Origin: Clostridia bacterium | GTDB taxonomy: Bacteria; Bacillota_A; Clostridia; UBA1212; UBA1255 | DNA: 64,000 nucleotides | Assembly: GCA_017522515.1 (NCBI GenBank) | Contig: JAFWZH010000133.1 | Span: 62,001 to 126,000, forward strand | Direction of reading: 5' to 3' | The notes under the pieces: generated by a model | The model's input: the letters and a program-made list of their open reading frames with translations, nothing else | Told to the model about the DNA's origin: nothing | The model's database searches: none | Program-made: the position numbers and the translations under genes | In this document: positions 54,694 to 64,000 of the stretch, piece after piece | How positions within the stretch are numbered: the stretch's first letter is position 1 | Layout of the letters: the number at the start of each line of letters is the position of its first letter

Positions 54694-56904
54694 TTATTTT
54701 ACAGTTCTGCTTACATCTAACACATTTTCAAGACCACTGATTTTTTTCACAAGCCTATCAAGTTCGCTTCTATCTGTAATCTCAATTGTAAGATCTATAA
54801 GTTCATAATTATCTCTTGTTGTTCTTGCATTTATAGCTTTCATGGGAAGTTTTAATTCAGCAATGAGTTTTGCTATTTGCAAAAGCAAATTACTGTTGTC
54901 AACAGCTTGAATTGAAATATCAACAATATATGTGCTTCTGCCTTTGCCTGCCCAGCGAACATCAATTATACGATTCTCCGTCTCACTCATGGATACCACG
55001 TTAGGACAGTCTGTTCTATGAACCGAAACACCTCTTCCTCGTGTAATATATCCTACAATTGAATCTCCCGGCACCGGATTACAACATCTCGAAAGACGTA
55101 CAAGACAGTTGTTTTGACCGTTGACAATAATACCATTATCAGAGGTATGTTTATGCTTTTCTTTTTTGTTTTTAGAGCTGTCAATCTTAGCTAACAGTTC
55201 TTCTTCTTTGCTGCCGCTTACGGACTTAATATATTCTTCTCTGAGAATATTAATGATTTTCTGAGCGCTTATTTCACCGAAGCCTATAACATTCAACAAA
55301 TCTTCATACGAAGAAAACCTGTATTTCTTTAAAATCGGCTCCAACCACTCGTTTCTTATAAGCTGTTCATACTTGTAGCCTTGTTTCTTAAGCTCTCGGT
55401 CAATAATTTCACGTCCGCGTTCAATATTTTCATCGCGACACTCTTTTTTAAACCACTGCCTAATCTTACTCTTTGCTTCTGAACTTTTAACTATACTTAG
55501 CCAATCTCTGCTGGGTCCGTGATTTTGTGACTGAGAAGTAATAATCTCCACAAAATCTCCTGTTCTGAGCTTGTGGTTAAGAGGTTTTATCTCTCCGTTT
55601 ACTCTTGCTCCAACCATCCTGTTACCCACCGCACTGTGAATAGCATACGCAAAGTCAATTGGTGTAGAGCCCTTAGGCAAACACTTTACATCTCCTTTTG
55701 GCGTGAAAACAAAAACCTCATCAGTGAAAAGGTCCATTTTAAATGTCTGTGCAAACTCATTTGGATCCTCAATCTCTTTTTGATTATCAAGAAGATTGCG
55801 CACCCACTCCAGTTTACCATCGTATTCTGAAGTTTTCTCGTTGCCACCGCGTCCGCTGCTGCCTTTTTCTTTATATTTCCAATGTGCAGCAATACCGATT
55901 TCCGCTGTCTTGTGCATTTCCCAAGTACGAATCTGCGCCTCAAAAGGCTGTCCGTCAGGACCTATAAGCGTAGTATGAAGTGACTGATACATATTTGGTT
56001 TAGGCATTGCAATATAATCTTTGAATCTTCCCGGCATGGGAGTATACATTTCGTGAATTATACCTAAAACGGTATAACATTCTTGCACCGTATCTACAAT
56101 AACTCTTATTGCCAACAAATCATAAATTTGATTAAGCGCTTTATTTTGAGCTATCATTTTCTTATGGATACTGTAGAAATGCTTCGGCCTGCCATCCAAA
56201 AAAGCTTTAATATTTACCTCATCAAGTCTGCCGCGAATAGCATCTAAGACCTTTTTTATATATGCCTCTTGCTGATCTCTCCTTTGTGTTATCTGTGCCA
56301 CAAGGCTGTTATAATACTCAGGTTCAAGATATTTAAAGCATAAATCCTCAAGTTCCCATTTAATTTTTGTCATTCCAAGACGGTGTGCCAATGGCGTATA
56401 AATCTCCAGAGTTTCTCTTGCCTTGGTAATCTGAGAATCCGTATTCATATATTGAAGCGTTCTCATATTGTGAAGTCTGTCCACTAATTTTATTACAATT
56501 ACGCGTATATCCGAAGCCATCGAGAGAAACATTTTGCGCAAATTCTCTGCTTGCAATTCTTCCTTGGTAGAAGTGGGAATTCTCTTAAGCTTTGTTACAC
56601 CATCCACGAGATACGTAATCTCTTGCCCGAACATTTCTTTCATTTCTTCTGTTGTAACAGAGGTATCTTCTATAACATCGTGAAGCATACCCGCAACAAT
56701 AGAGGGCATATCCATGTCCATTTCCGCAAGCATCGTAGCAACAGCAACCGGGTGAATAATAAAAGGCTCTCCGGATTTTCTTTTCTGCTCCTGATGCATA
56801 CTATCTGCAAGCTCAAAAGCTTTTTCCAGGATAGAAATGTCATTATCTGCATTTTTTTCTTTTAAATATTTTTTTAAATTTTCAAATTGGGCTACATACT
56901 CCAC
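54694..56904 (-). CDS. relA: (p)ppGpp synthetase/hydrolase, RelA/SpoT family
   Basis: A 736-residue bifunctional alarmone enzyme. HD hydrolase domain (HPVAVATMLAEMDMD, LLHDVIEDT), synthetase domain (GRPKHFYSIHKKMI, IRVIVDT, YIAMPKPNMYQSLHTTL), TGS (VFTPKGDVKCLPKGSTPIDFAYAIH), zinc-finger/CC region and C-terminal ACT domain are in order. The synthesis and hydrolysis motifs both look intact. Start is GTG at 56904, with GGAGG ten bases before it and lying just after recJ; the longer frame to 57090 is inside recJ and not supported. Confidence 0.96.
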   Translation of the reverse strand: MEYVAQFENLKKYLKEKNADNDISILEKAFELADSMHQEQKRKSGEPFIIHPVAVATMLAEMDMDMPSIVAGMLHDVIEDTSVTTEEMKEMFGQEITYLVDGVTKLKRIPTSTKEELQAENLRKMFLSMASDIRVIVIKLVDRLHNMRTLQYMNTDSQITKARETLEIYTPLAHRLGMTKIKWELEDLCFKYLEPEYYNSLVAQITQRRDQQEAYIKKVLDAIRGRLDEVNIKAFLDGRPKHFYSIHKKMIAQNKALNQIYDLLAIRVIVDTVQECYTVLGIIHEMYTPMPGRFKDYIAMPKPNMYQSLHTTLIGPDGQPFEAQIRTWEMHKTAEIGIAAHWKYKEKGSSGRGGNEKTSEYDGKLEWVRNLLDNQKEIEDPNEFAQTFKMDLFTDEVFVFTPKGDVKCLPKGSTPIDFAYAIHSAVGNRMVGARVNGEIKPLNHKLRTGDFVEIITSQSQNHGPSRDWLSIVKSSEAKSKIRQWFKKECRDENIERGREIIDRELKKQGYKYEQLIRNEWLEPILKKYRFSSYEDLLNVIGFGEISAQKIINILREEYIKSVSGSKEEELLAKIDSSKNKKEKHKHTSDNGIIVNGQNNCLVRLSRCCNPVPGDSIVGYITRGRGVSVHRTDCPNVVSMSETENRIIDVRWAGKGRSTYIVDISIQAVDNSNLLLQIAKLIAELKLPMKAINARTTRDNYELIDLTIEITDRSELDRLVKKISGLENVLDVSRTVK

Positions 56905-56909
56905 GCAAT

Positions 56910-58970
56910 CTACACCTCCACCTGTGCCATTCTGTAAATTTGAGATGTTTCCAGCTCTACTTTCTCCGAAACTTTCTCGATACAGAAATTTTGTTTGTCT
57001 TTTCTCGCAATTAATCCCAATTCTGTAAAAATATCCAAACCGCTGCGTATTTCGTACCATGTACAAGGAATACCGCTTTTTCTCACACAATCTCGTATGC
57101 GAAACAAGTCATTAAACTTAAAAGAATCTCCGTATTGGACAAAACATTTATACATTGCAGCCAGCGTTTTTCTCTTCGGAACAAACCCTCTGCCGGTAAT
57201 GTAATCGCTATTATACACACATTTTAAAAGGTTATCAATATTATAATCTCCATCGTGTATGTCAGAAATAACCAAGGAAACACTTTTTCTTCCTTGCCAT
57301 TGATTAATTTCGGCTCTGCAAACAACACAGCATACATTTCCGATGCTTTTTATCATATTCTCGTATGGTCCTTGTGAAAAAGCAATTCCTTCTACGGAAA
57401 ACCTTCCGCCCTCCGGTCTTTCATAAGAAAAAGCAAGCCTTAAATGTTTGCCACCTTCACCAACTTTGCTGCAACCGACGAGAGTTAAATTTCTGACACA
57501 TATCATCGGTTGACTGTTTCCCTGACCGTAAGGCTCTAACTCTTCAAGTCTTTCGACAGACTTAACCGTAAGCTCGTAAGGCGAAACCACTGCATCTATC
57601 TGCAAGTTTGACGGCTCTTGATATTGGTTATTTTTCTCTGCATACGCATTCATGCTTTCTATAAATTGAGGAATGTTTTTCGTCGGAATACTTAGGCCCG
57701 CCGCCATTTCATGACCGCCAAACTTTTCAAGCAGAGAGGCACATTCCGTCAAAGCTTTATGTAAATTAAAACCCTTCACAGAGCGAGCCGAACCTCTCGC
57801 AATATCATTTTTTCCTTCGCTGTCTTTTTCTATTGAAAGTACAAAAGAGGGCTTTTTGTACTTTTCGGTAAGCCGCGAAGCTACAATACCAATAACTCCG
57901 TGATGCCAATTTTCTCCCATTGCCAATACTATACCGTCCTTATCTGTCGTTTTGAGGCTGTCCTCTTTCATGGCTTTTTCTGCTATTTCTGCCTCAGTTG
58001 CCTGCCTTTTTGTATTTTCTGCTATTAACTCCTCGGCGAGACGTGCCGCTTCGTTTATTTCTTCACAAACTAAAAGTTCAAAAGCTCGCATCGCATTACC
58101 TAATCTGCCTGCAGCATTAAGTTTTGGAACAAGTTGATACGATATAAACATAGAGGAAATTTTTTGCTGTGATGATTTACCCTCTGTAATTTTGGATATC
58201 AAGCTTTCCAATCCTATCCATCCGAAATCGCAAAGCTTTTCCATGCCGTATTTCACTATAACTCTGTTATCGCCTGTCAATGGCACGACATCGCCCAGCG
58301 TTCCTATCATCACAATCGGAATATATCTGTTTATTTCTTCATAAACACCTATTTCGTCAGCCAACGCTCTTATAAGCGTAAATGCAACACCTGCACCACA
58401 CAAATTATTTAGCGGTGTTTCTTCTTTTAATATACACGGATCTACCACAGCACAACATTCCGGCAACACATCTGCGCACTTGTGATGGTCTGTAACTACT
58501 ACATCTATACCTAATTCGGCTGCGTGAGCTATCTGGTCGAAAGCGACAATACCGTTATCAACCGTAACAATTAAGGTAACACCTGCATCACCGAGCGTAT
58601 CAACGGCTGCAACGGATATTCCGTATCCCTCTGTAAGGCGATCAGGAATATAACTGATAACATTGGCTTCTGCAATATTTTGCAGAAAATGGTATAAAAC
58701 TGCTGTTGCAGTCACTCCGTCTGCATCGTAATCACCGAAAACTGCAATTTTTTCGCCATCCTCCACTGCTGTTAGTATCCTGTCAACAGCTCTGGCCATA
58801 TCCGGCAAAATATACGGATCAGATAAAGTATCAACACCTCCGGTTTTGCCTTCGATGCCTCGTTTAAACATAATTTCGTCGACAAATGATGTCTCCAATC
58901 CGTTAGCATTGCAAAATTCCAAATAATCCTTATGCTGTTTTATGTTGAAAATCCATTGTTTGTCAAACAT
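56910..58970 (-). CDS. recJ: Single-stranded-DNA exonuclease RecJ
   Basis: A 686-residue 5'-3' nuclease of the DHH family for recombination and repair. FGDYDADGVTATAVL near 80, VTDHHKCADVLP near 157 (DHH), GTLGDVVPLTGDNR near 221 and the DHHA1 motif FGGHEMAAGLSI near 433 are present, followed by an OB domain and an extra C-terminal region. Start at 58970 rather than 59066, which overlaps the histidine-kinase gene. Ribosome site GGCGG. relA follows after five bases. Confidence 0.95.
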   Translation of the reverse strand: MFDKQWIFNIKQHKDYLEFCNANGLETSFVDEIMFKRGIEGKTGGVDTLSDPYILPDMARAVDRILTAVEDGEKIAVFGDYDADGVTATAVLYHFLQNIAEANVISYIPDRLTEGYGISVAAVDTLGDAGVTLIVTVDNGIVAFDQIAHAAELGIDVVVTDHHKCADVLPECCAVVDPCILKEETPLNNLCGAGVAFTLIRALADEIGVYEEINRYIPIVMIGTLGDVVPLTGDNRVIVKYGMEKLCDFGWIGLESLISKITEGKSSQQKISSMFISYQLVPKLNAAGRLGNAMRAFELLVCEEINEAARLAEELIAENTKRQATEAEIAEKAMKEDSLKTTDKDGIVLAMGENWHHGVIGIVASRLTEKYKKPSFVLSIEKDSEGKNDIARGSARSVKGFNLHKALTECASLLEKFGGHEMAAGLSIPTKNIPQFIESMNAYAEKNNQYQEPSNLQIDAVVSPYELTVKSVERLEELEPYGQGNSQPMICVRNLTLVGCSKVGEGGKHLRLAFSYERPEGGRFSVEGIAFSQGPYENMIKSIGNVCCVVCRAEINQWQGRKSVSLVISDIHDGDYNIDNLLKCVYNSDYITGRGFVPKRKTLAAMYKCFVQYGDSFKFNDLFRIRDCVRKSGIPCTWYEIRSGLDIFTELGLIARKDKQNFCIEKVSEKVELETSQIYRMAQVEV

Positions 58971-59013
58971 AAAGTACCGCCATTTCAATTTAAAAATAAC
59001 AGTATTTACAATA

Positions 59014-60540
59014 TCATATTTTATTGGGAAATACAAATTTAAATGTTGTTTCCCCGCCCTCAACACTGCTCACGGAAATGCCAACGCTATGCCTTGATGC
59101 TATCTGTTTTGCTATAGCCAAACCAAGCCCTGTACCATTCTTATTTTTTTCTGAACGCGATTTATTAAATCTTTCAAAAATCATAGGAAGCTCCTCTGAT
59201 TTTATACCAACACCTGTATTTGTGATGCTTATACAGCCTTCCTTCATATCTACGACAACACTGTTTTCGTTATTGTCTGTAAATTTGACGGCATTATCAA
59301 TTATAATGAGAAGCATTTGTCTTACGCGGTCATAATCGCCATTTACAATATAAATGCAATTATCATAATTAAACTCTATGTTTATTCCCTTTTCTGTTGC
59401 TATTCTTCTGCCGCTTCTTACGGCATCGCTTACACAATCATATAGATTAAATTCTGTAATATTTATACTGAAATCCGGATTCTGCAACCTTGAAAGATCA
59501 AGTAAATCATTTACCAACCTTTGCATATAGATGCTCTCGCCCAAAAGCTGCCTGTGATATTCCGTAACCTTATCCGAGTCTGTAACTATGCCATCGCAAA
59601 GGGCCTCTAAAGAGCCTCTTATAACCGTAACCGGTGTGCGCAACTCGTGAGAAATGTTTGCAACAAAATCTTGCCTCATTTTTTCTAACTTTTCACTCTC
59701 GACCTCAGCTTTACGCAATTTTTCTCCCATTTCATCCATGGTCTGCGCCAGTTCGCCTATTTCATCATTGCTTCGGACTTCTGTTTTGACGGAATATTCA
59801 CCATCAGAAATCATCATCGCCGCTACGTTTATTTTTTTCAATGGTTTTGCGATTGTTCTTGATATAATAATCGAAATAAGCATTCCTATAGCAAAGGCCA
59901 TTATTAGACTCATCAGCAAAATAAAGAAACCATTCTCAATTGCCTCTGTCATCTGTCCTTTTGGCGTATGCAGAATAACTGCTCCGGTCACTTCTCCTCT
60001 GCGAGTGTATATGGGAACGCCTACTGTCATGCAGTTTTCTCCAAGAACATCCGAGAAACTTTCTCCAAAAACTTCATAACCCTTATCTTGGTAAATTTTA
60101 AGTATAAAACGCTGCGTTTCTCCCGGTAATTCTCTGAAAATATATCTTGAGCTGTATTCTGTTTCTGAATCTTGTGAAGTTGTTAAAATTGTATATTTAG
60201 AATCTATCAGCCACACGTCTGCCTCAGTGATTTCTTTAACAAGACGTATAAGTCTCGGCCCGTCAATATAAACGGCTCCCGGCGGCTTTCTGTTCTCTCC
60301 TTTTTCCGAAAAAGCCTCCCACAATGTACTGCCTTCATCTTCACGAATGACACTCTCCATTATTTTGGAAATGGAACTTGCTGTCTGTTTCATGTTCTCG
60401 CGATATATCTCCTCAGTATGTTCGCGAAACAGCAAAGCAAACACAGTACCTATTACTATCGCAAACAATAGAATAGATATTGTAAAATACAACGTTAACT
60501 TAGCCGATATTTTGAATTTCCTTGTTTTTTTACAGCTCAT
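59014..60540 (-). CDS. Sensor histidine kinase
   Basis: A 508-residue membrane kinase. Two spans (about 13-36 and 203-225) enclose an extracytoplasmic sensor domain of about 165 residues, followed by HAMP (SRTIAKPLKKINVAAMMI), HisKA (FVANISHELRTPVTVIRGS, His near 298) and HATPase (IIIDNAVKFT, GTGLGLAIAKQ). Sensor resembles the PhoR/VanS/ResE group. It is downstream of the response regulator by 21 bases. Signal unknown. Confidence 0.93.
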   Translation of the reverse strand: MSCKKTRKFKISAKLTLYFTISILLFAIVIGTVFALLFREHTEEIYRENMKQTASSISKIMESVIREDEGSTLWEAFSEKGENRKPPGAVYIDGPRLIRLVKEITEADVWLIDSKYTILTTSQDSETEYSSRYIFRELPGETQRFILKIYQDKGYEVFGESFSDVLGENCMTVGVPIYTRRGEVTGAVILHTPKGQMTEAIENGFFILLMSLIMAFAIGMLISIIISRTIAKPLKKINVAAMMISDGEYSVKTEVRSNDEIGELAQTMDEMGEKLRKAEVESEKLEKMRQDFVANISHELRTPVTVIRGSLEALCDGIVTDSDKVTEYHRQLLGESIYMQRLVNDLLDLSRLQNPDFSINITEFNLYDCVSDAVRSGRRIATEKGINIEFNYDNCIYIVNGDYDRVRQMLLIIIDNAVKFTDNNENSVVVDMKEGCISITNTGVGIKSEELPMIFERFNKSRSEKNKNGTGLGLAIAKQIASRHSVGISVSSVEGGETTFKFVFPNKI

Positions 60541-60561
60541 ATTTGTGTAATATCTTTTTTA

Positions 60562-61248
60562 TTATTCTTGCTTTATTGCAAATTTATATCCTACGCCCCA
60601 AATTGTTTCTATTTCCCAACCTTCGTGTGGGAATTCATCTAATTTTGCTCTGAGTCTTTTTATATGTGAATCAACTGTTCTGCTGTCTCCGTAAAAGTCA
60701 AAGCCCCACAACTTATCTAAAAGTGAATCTCTCGAAAAAACTTTATTTGCATTTGATGCCAAAGTCCACAATAATTCTATTTCTTTTTTTGTGAGTCTGA
60801 TAGGTTCGTTTCCGATTTGAACAACATAATTCTCAAGATTTACGGAAAGATTTCCACACGTGAAAAGCTTGCTGTTATCTGTACTTATACTTAATCTTCG
60901 AAGAATCGCTCTGACACGTGCCATTACCTCTCCGCAAGAAAAAGGCTTTACAATATAATCATCTGCACCGATATCCAAGCCCATGATTTTTTCGAAATCT
61001 TCGCCTCTTGCTGTTATCATTATAATCGGCACGTTTGATTCTCTCCTGATATCACGGCAAACTTCAAAGCCGTCCATACGCGGCATCATAACGTCAAGCA
61101 ATATTAAATCGGGACAAAAACTTTTGAATTTTTCTAAAGCCTCTACACCATCAGTTGCTATCTCTACGGAATACCCTTCTTTCTTTGCATATTCCGTCAG
61201 CACCGATGTAATCTGTTTATTATCGTCAGCAATCAGTATTTTAGCCAT
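60562..61248 (-). CDS. OmpR-family response regulator
   Basis: A 228-residue DNA-binding regulator paired with the histidine kinase. Receiver domain: ILIADDNK (acidic pocket), LILLDVMMPRMDG (phospho-Asp near 52), MITARGED and YIVKPFS (Lys near 104). Winged-helix domain: LTKKEIELLWTLA, RTVDSHIKRLRAKL, WGVGYKF. The ATGs at 61248 and 61251 are both within reach of GGAGA. Targets unknown. Confidence 0.94.
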   Translation of the reverse strand: MAKILIADDNKQITSVLTEYAKKEGYSVEIATDGVEALEKFKSFCPDLILLDVMMPRMDGFEVCRDIRRESNVPIIMITARGEDFEKIMGLDIGADDYIVKPFSCGEVMARVRAILRRLSISTDNSKLFTCGNLSVNLENYVVQIGNEPIRLTKKEIELLWTLASNANKVFSRDSLLDKLWGFDFYGDSRTVDSHIKRLRAKLDEFPHEGWEIETIWGVGYKFAIKQE

Positions 61249-61361
61249 CATAATCTCTCCAACACGTATTTATTTTTTATATTGTAACATAAAAATATGG
61301 CATTTTAATGTCGTTTTGGTATGCATTTTTCGTGTAACCCAGCACATATTTTACCTTACCA

Positions 61362-62654
61362 TTAACAAGGCAACTTTTTATACTTTGTATTTTTTCCTTT
61401 GCCATACTGAGTTAATATTCCGTTTTCTGTCATTCTTTTTAATATTCGGTAAGCTGTAGTAGTACCAACTTCCAGCATTTTCTCAACCTCGGACCGAGTA
61501 ATTATTTCGTTTTGCTTCAAATAATCAAGTATAACATGTTCTTCCGAATTTTCTTTTTCTATTTGCAAGTAATTACTATTCGGCAAAATTATTTTAAACG
61601 CGTTGTCCGACGTCTCAATACGAGGTGTCTTTTTACAGCATTTGTATGCATTCATAATTTTTTGTATTCCCGTGCCATATGCTTCAATCAACTGTAAACG
61701 ATAGAAAACATTTGCTAAATTAGGATTTCTGCAAATTGACATGCCAAGCAATACATCATTTAGAGCAATACCGGGCAACAGGCCACCAACAGATATAAAT
61801 TCAATTCTATCGGTAAAAATGCTGATAAAAGAGCTTGAACGGAAAGAATAATCCCTGTGCACCAACAAATTAAGCAATGCTTCACGCAAAGCAATTTCAG
61901 GATAATCTCTTGTATCAACTCTGTAAAGTTTATCAAAAGTAGATTTTGTTTGATTATGAAAATCTATATAAGTATACACTTCGTTCATTTGTTGAATAAG
62001 AGAACCTGCAAATTCACGACGATCTTTAAATGCACTTTGGTCTGTTCCTTGAAAAACAGCAACCTTAATTGTATGCACACATTGTTCCGACAAAAGCAAC
62101 CCAAGATTTGTATAAACACCATCTGACGTCAACAATTTAAGAGTTTGCTTTTGAGGCTGTTCAAAAAGGATATGTCGACTTAAAAACTCATCGCTTGTTG
62201 CTTTAAACGTCAATTCTTGATTCAAAGAACGCATTTCCTCAAAGCTTTCACCATCGGTTTCCTTTATCATTTGTCGTATAGCTGTATCGGTTGCCGGCAC
62301 AGCAGAATTTCCTTGGCGCACATATACTCCTTCAGGTCTCAAGCCTTTTTTTGCAATATAGTACGGCCTGTTTGTGCCCATTTGAACATCAATTTCAATA
62401 ATTTTCGAGCCGATAACGTCCAGTGTTTTATAATGAACAAACATAGTTACATCCGGCTTGATATTATCTCGAATCATATTGCTGATTTGCTGTATTGCAG
62501 CATCTTCATCATCAACGCCAATTATCTCCCCTTCATCATCAACGCCTACATAAATCTTCCCTCCCCTGCAATTTGCAAAAGCGATTACTTCTTTCTTTAT
62601 ATCATCAACGACGACTTCTTTTAATTCCACGGTTTCACTTTCTCGAAAAATCAT
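61362..62654 (-). CDS. AlbA_2-domain transcriptional regulator (divergent RecG-like ATP-binding type)
   Basis: A 430-residue protein. N-terminal AlbA_2 (Schlafen AAA_4) domain: ESETVELKE at 5, IAFANCRGGKIYVGVDDEGEIIGV near 26-49. A middle RecG-C-terminal-like HATPase domain: ALREALLNLLVHRDYS and SIFTDRIEFISVGGLLPG. A C-terminal winged helix (RSEVEKMLEVGTTTAYRILKRM) should bind DNA. The family is usually regulatory and sometimes linked to defence islands. Its promoter is covered by direct and inverted repeats, so it may control itself. Confidence 0.86.
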   Translation of the reverse strand: MIFRESETVELKEVVVDDIKKEVIAFANCRGGKIYVGVDDEGEIIGVDDEDAAIQQISNMIRDNIKPDVTMFVHYKTLDVIGSKIIEIDVQMGTNRPYYIAKKGLRPEGVYVRQGNSAVPATDTAIRQMIKETDGESFEEMRSLNQELTFKATSDEFLSRHILFEQPQKQTLKLLTSDGVYTNLGLLLSEQCVHTIKVAVFQGTDQSAFKDRREFAGSLIQQMNEVYTYIDFHNQTKSTFDKLYRVDTRDYPEIALREALLNLLVHRDYSFRSSSFISIFTDRIEFISVGGLLPGIALNDVLLGMSICRNPNLANVFYRLQLIEAYGTGIQKIMNAYKCCKKTPRIETSDNAFKIILPNSNYLQIEKENSEEHVILDYLKQNEIITRSEVEKMLEVGTTTAYRILKRMTENGILTQYGKGKNTKYKKLPC

Positions 62655-62688
62655 TATACTAACCTCTTTAGAAAATGTATTTTTTCAT

Positions 62689-62717
62689 AGTATACACTTT
62701 CTTTTCAATCTTTTCAA
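62689..62717 (-). promoter_or_regulatory. Promoter of the AlbA_2 regulator gene
   Basis: On the minus strand TTGAAA, exactly 17 bases, TATACT. The -35 lies in the repeat array at 62701-62750. AGAGG precedes the start codon. Confidence 0.7.
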
Positions 62718-62750
62718 CATGTTTTTGAACCGATTGGAAAGATTGGAAAG
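62701..62750. repeat. Operator-like repeat array: two direct repeats facing two inverted copies
   Basis: On plus, CTTTTCAATC and TTTTCAAC (62701-62718) face GATTGGAAA and GATTGGAAAG (62732-62750), about 13 bases apart. All four share a GATTG(G/A)AAA-like core, two on each strand. The array covers the -35 of the AlbA_2 regulator promoter. Confidence 0.6.
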
Positions 62751-62821
62751 AATAATGTGGATTTCATTAATTTATCTCTCCTCATTTATTTATATTCGAA
62801 CAACATTCTACCCCCGAAAAA

Positions 62822-62867
62822 TTGACTTTTTCAAATAATTGATATTAAATCAATATTGTGTTATTAT
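62822..62867 (+). promoter_or_regulatory. Overlapping promoters and dyad upstream of asnS
   Basis: TTGACT-17-TTAAAT (62822-62850) and TTGATA-17-TATTAT (62839-62867) overlap. The dyad ATTGAT-ATTAA-ATCAAT at 62838-62854 sits in the first spacer and second -35, where a regulator could choose between them. No T-box-like leader was seen. Confidence 0.45.
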
Positions 62868-62936
62868 AAAAGGAAAGTGCATTAACGCACAATTTTATAT
62901 TAATGACTTTTGAATTATTTGAAAGGAATGATAAAA

Positions 62937-64000
62937 ATGCAAAGAACAGAAATTGCTAAAATTTACGGTTCACCGGAAACCTTTGCAGAAAAAAGAATCA
63001 CTGTTTGCGGATGGGTTCGCACAATACGTGACTCTAAAGCTCTTGGCTTTATCGACTTAAATGACGGTAGCTATTTTAAAGGCATACAGATTGTTTTTGA
63101 AGAACAGGCAATAAATAATTTCACCGAAATAGCAAAACAAAACGTAGGTACTGCTTTGGCTGTTACAGGAACTTTAGTTCTCACTCCCGAAGCAAAACAA
63201 CCTTTCGAAATAAAAGCAGAAGAAATTGTCGTAGAAGGTACATCCTCTCCTGAGTATCCGCTTCAAAAGAAACGCCACTCAATGGAGTATTTGAGAACTA
63301 TTGCACATCTTCGTCCTCGTGCAAATACGTTTAGTGCCGCTTTTCGTATTCGTTCTGCTGCTGCTTTTGCAATTCATCAATTTTTTAATTCAAATGGTTT
63401 TGTTTACGCCCATACTCCTTTAATCTCTTGCAGTGACTGCGAAGGAGCAGGAGAGATGTTTCGTGTTACAACACTTGACGTAGACAACCCTCCTAAAAAC
63501 GATGATGGTTCTGTAGATTACACACAGGATTTCTTTGGCAAGAGCGCCTATCTTACAGTTTCAGGACAGCTTCAAGGAGAGGCAATGGCTATGGCTTTCG
63601 GTAAGATATATACTTTTGGCCCTACTTTCCGCGCAGAACAGTCGTACACAGCTCGACATGCTGCTGAGTTTTGGATGATTGAACCGGAAATAGCTTTTGC
63701 TGACTTAGCCGATGATATGAAGCTTGCAGAAGAAATGATAAAATACGTTCTTAATTACATTCTCAAAAGTTGTCCTGCCGATTTGGAGTTTTTAAATCAA
63801 TTTTATGACAAAGAATTAATTGAACGTCTTAATTTTGTTGCATCATCTGATTTCGGCCATGTAACATATACAGAGGCAATTAAGCTTCTTGAACCTTATA
63901 ACGAACAATTTGAATATAAAGTTTTCTGGGGTTGCGATTTACAAACAGAACATGAACGTTGCCTTACAGAGAAAATCTTTAAAAAACCTGTTTTCGTTAC
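62937..64000 (+). CDS. asnS: Asparagine-tRNA ligase (3' end outside window)
   Basis: The first 354 residues of a class II synthetase that charges tRNA-Asn. The N-terminal OB anticodon-binding domain includes [23 protein letters not shown], and the catalytic part shows motif 2 [25 protein letters not shown] near 223-247. The gene runs off the window, so motif 3 is not visible. AAAGGA precedes the ATG. AsnS and AspS are distinguished by the residues in motif 2 and I take it as AsnS from the overall pattern. Confidence 0.95.
   Translation, partial: MQRTEIAKIYGSPETFAEKRITVCGWVRTIRDSKALGFIDLNDGSYFKGIQIVFEEQAINNFTEIAKQNVGTALAVTGTLVLTPEAKQPFEIKAEEIVVEGTSSPEYPLQKKRHSMEYLRTIAHLRPRANTFSAAFRIRSAAAFAIHQFFNSNGFVYAHTPLISCSDCEGAGEMFRVTTLDVDNPPKNDDGSVDYTQDFFGKSAYLTVSGQLQGEAMAMAFGKIYTFGPTFRAEQSYTARHAAEFWMIEPEIAFADLADDMKLAEEMIKYVLNYILKSCPADLEFLNQFYDKELIERLNFVASSDFGHVTYTEAIKLLEPYNEQFEYKVFWGCDLQTEHERCLTEKIFKKPVFV

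Noticed and set aside
56905..57090. N-terminal extension of RelA
   Set aside because: It lies within recJ and reads poorly; GTG at 56904 with GGAGG upstream is the natural start.
61362..62654. AlbA_2 regulator as a sign of a defence island or mobile element
   Set aside because: No other defence, phage or transposase gene lies near it; the neighbours are a two-component system and asnS.

Overview
The window is AT-rich, with ribosome-binding sites of the GGAGG type and very dense gene packing. Its gene content is that of a Gram-positive Bacillota, most likely an uncultured anaerobic gut-type Clostridia. Pointers are a PASTA kinase with its PP2C phosphatase, DarA, RicT, RsgA, HemZ, RelA, QueH, a reduced Tad pilus locus and the absence of any outer-membrane gene. 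This placement is inference from gene families; there is no rRNA or other marker in the window. I saw no tRNA, rRNA, CRISPR array, insertion sequence or phage gene.

Layout, left to right. 1-5030: end of a U32 peptidase, an M18 aminopeptidase and an SbcD/SbcC-like nuclease-ATPase pair. 5122-11527: an accessory envelope region with a zinc-ribbon membrane protein, two large secreted proteins that share a repeated C-terminal module, and between them two tiny related peptides (56 and 40 aa) with the common C-terminus GGI(D/E)LPPDWV, each followed by a near-identical terminator. 11667-22775 (all minus): the priA-def-fmt-rlmN-prpC-prkC-rsgA-rpe housekeeping block plus an aminotransferase and a small P-loop protein. 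22867-25060: darA-holB-ricT. 25129-27203: an aldo/keto reductase and two unrecognised proteins. 27354-29185 (plus): a ferredoxin, a tRNA/rRNA-type methyltransferase and rsmI. 29157-45014 (minus): a long run covering RNA modification (trmL, queH, tgt, queA, U32), Holliday-junction processing (ruvABC), signal peptidase, mltG, typA, yajC, a foldase and a membrane protein. 45195-46571: murC alone on plus. 46588-51337: mreB and a Tad-like pilus operon with an FHA protein. 51535-52590: a dihydrouridine synthase. 52583-58970: recJ-relA-MBL hydrolase-hemZ. 59014-62654: a two-component system and an AlbA_2 regulator with an operator-like repeat array at its promoter. 62937 to the end: asnS, cut by the window edge.

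Much of the content serves translation and its control (tRNA and rRNA modification, start-codon formylation and deformylation, RsgA, TypA, RelA) and the cell wall (PrkC/PrpC, MltG, MurC, MreB). The part that looks least explained by known biology is the secreted-protein and twin-peptide cluster at about 6.1-11.5 kb. No gene-free stretch exceeds 300 bases once the two small peptide genes are counted; the longest, 62655-62936, holds two divergent promoters and repeats.
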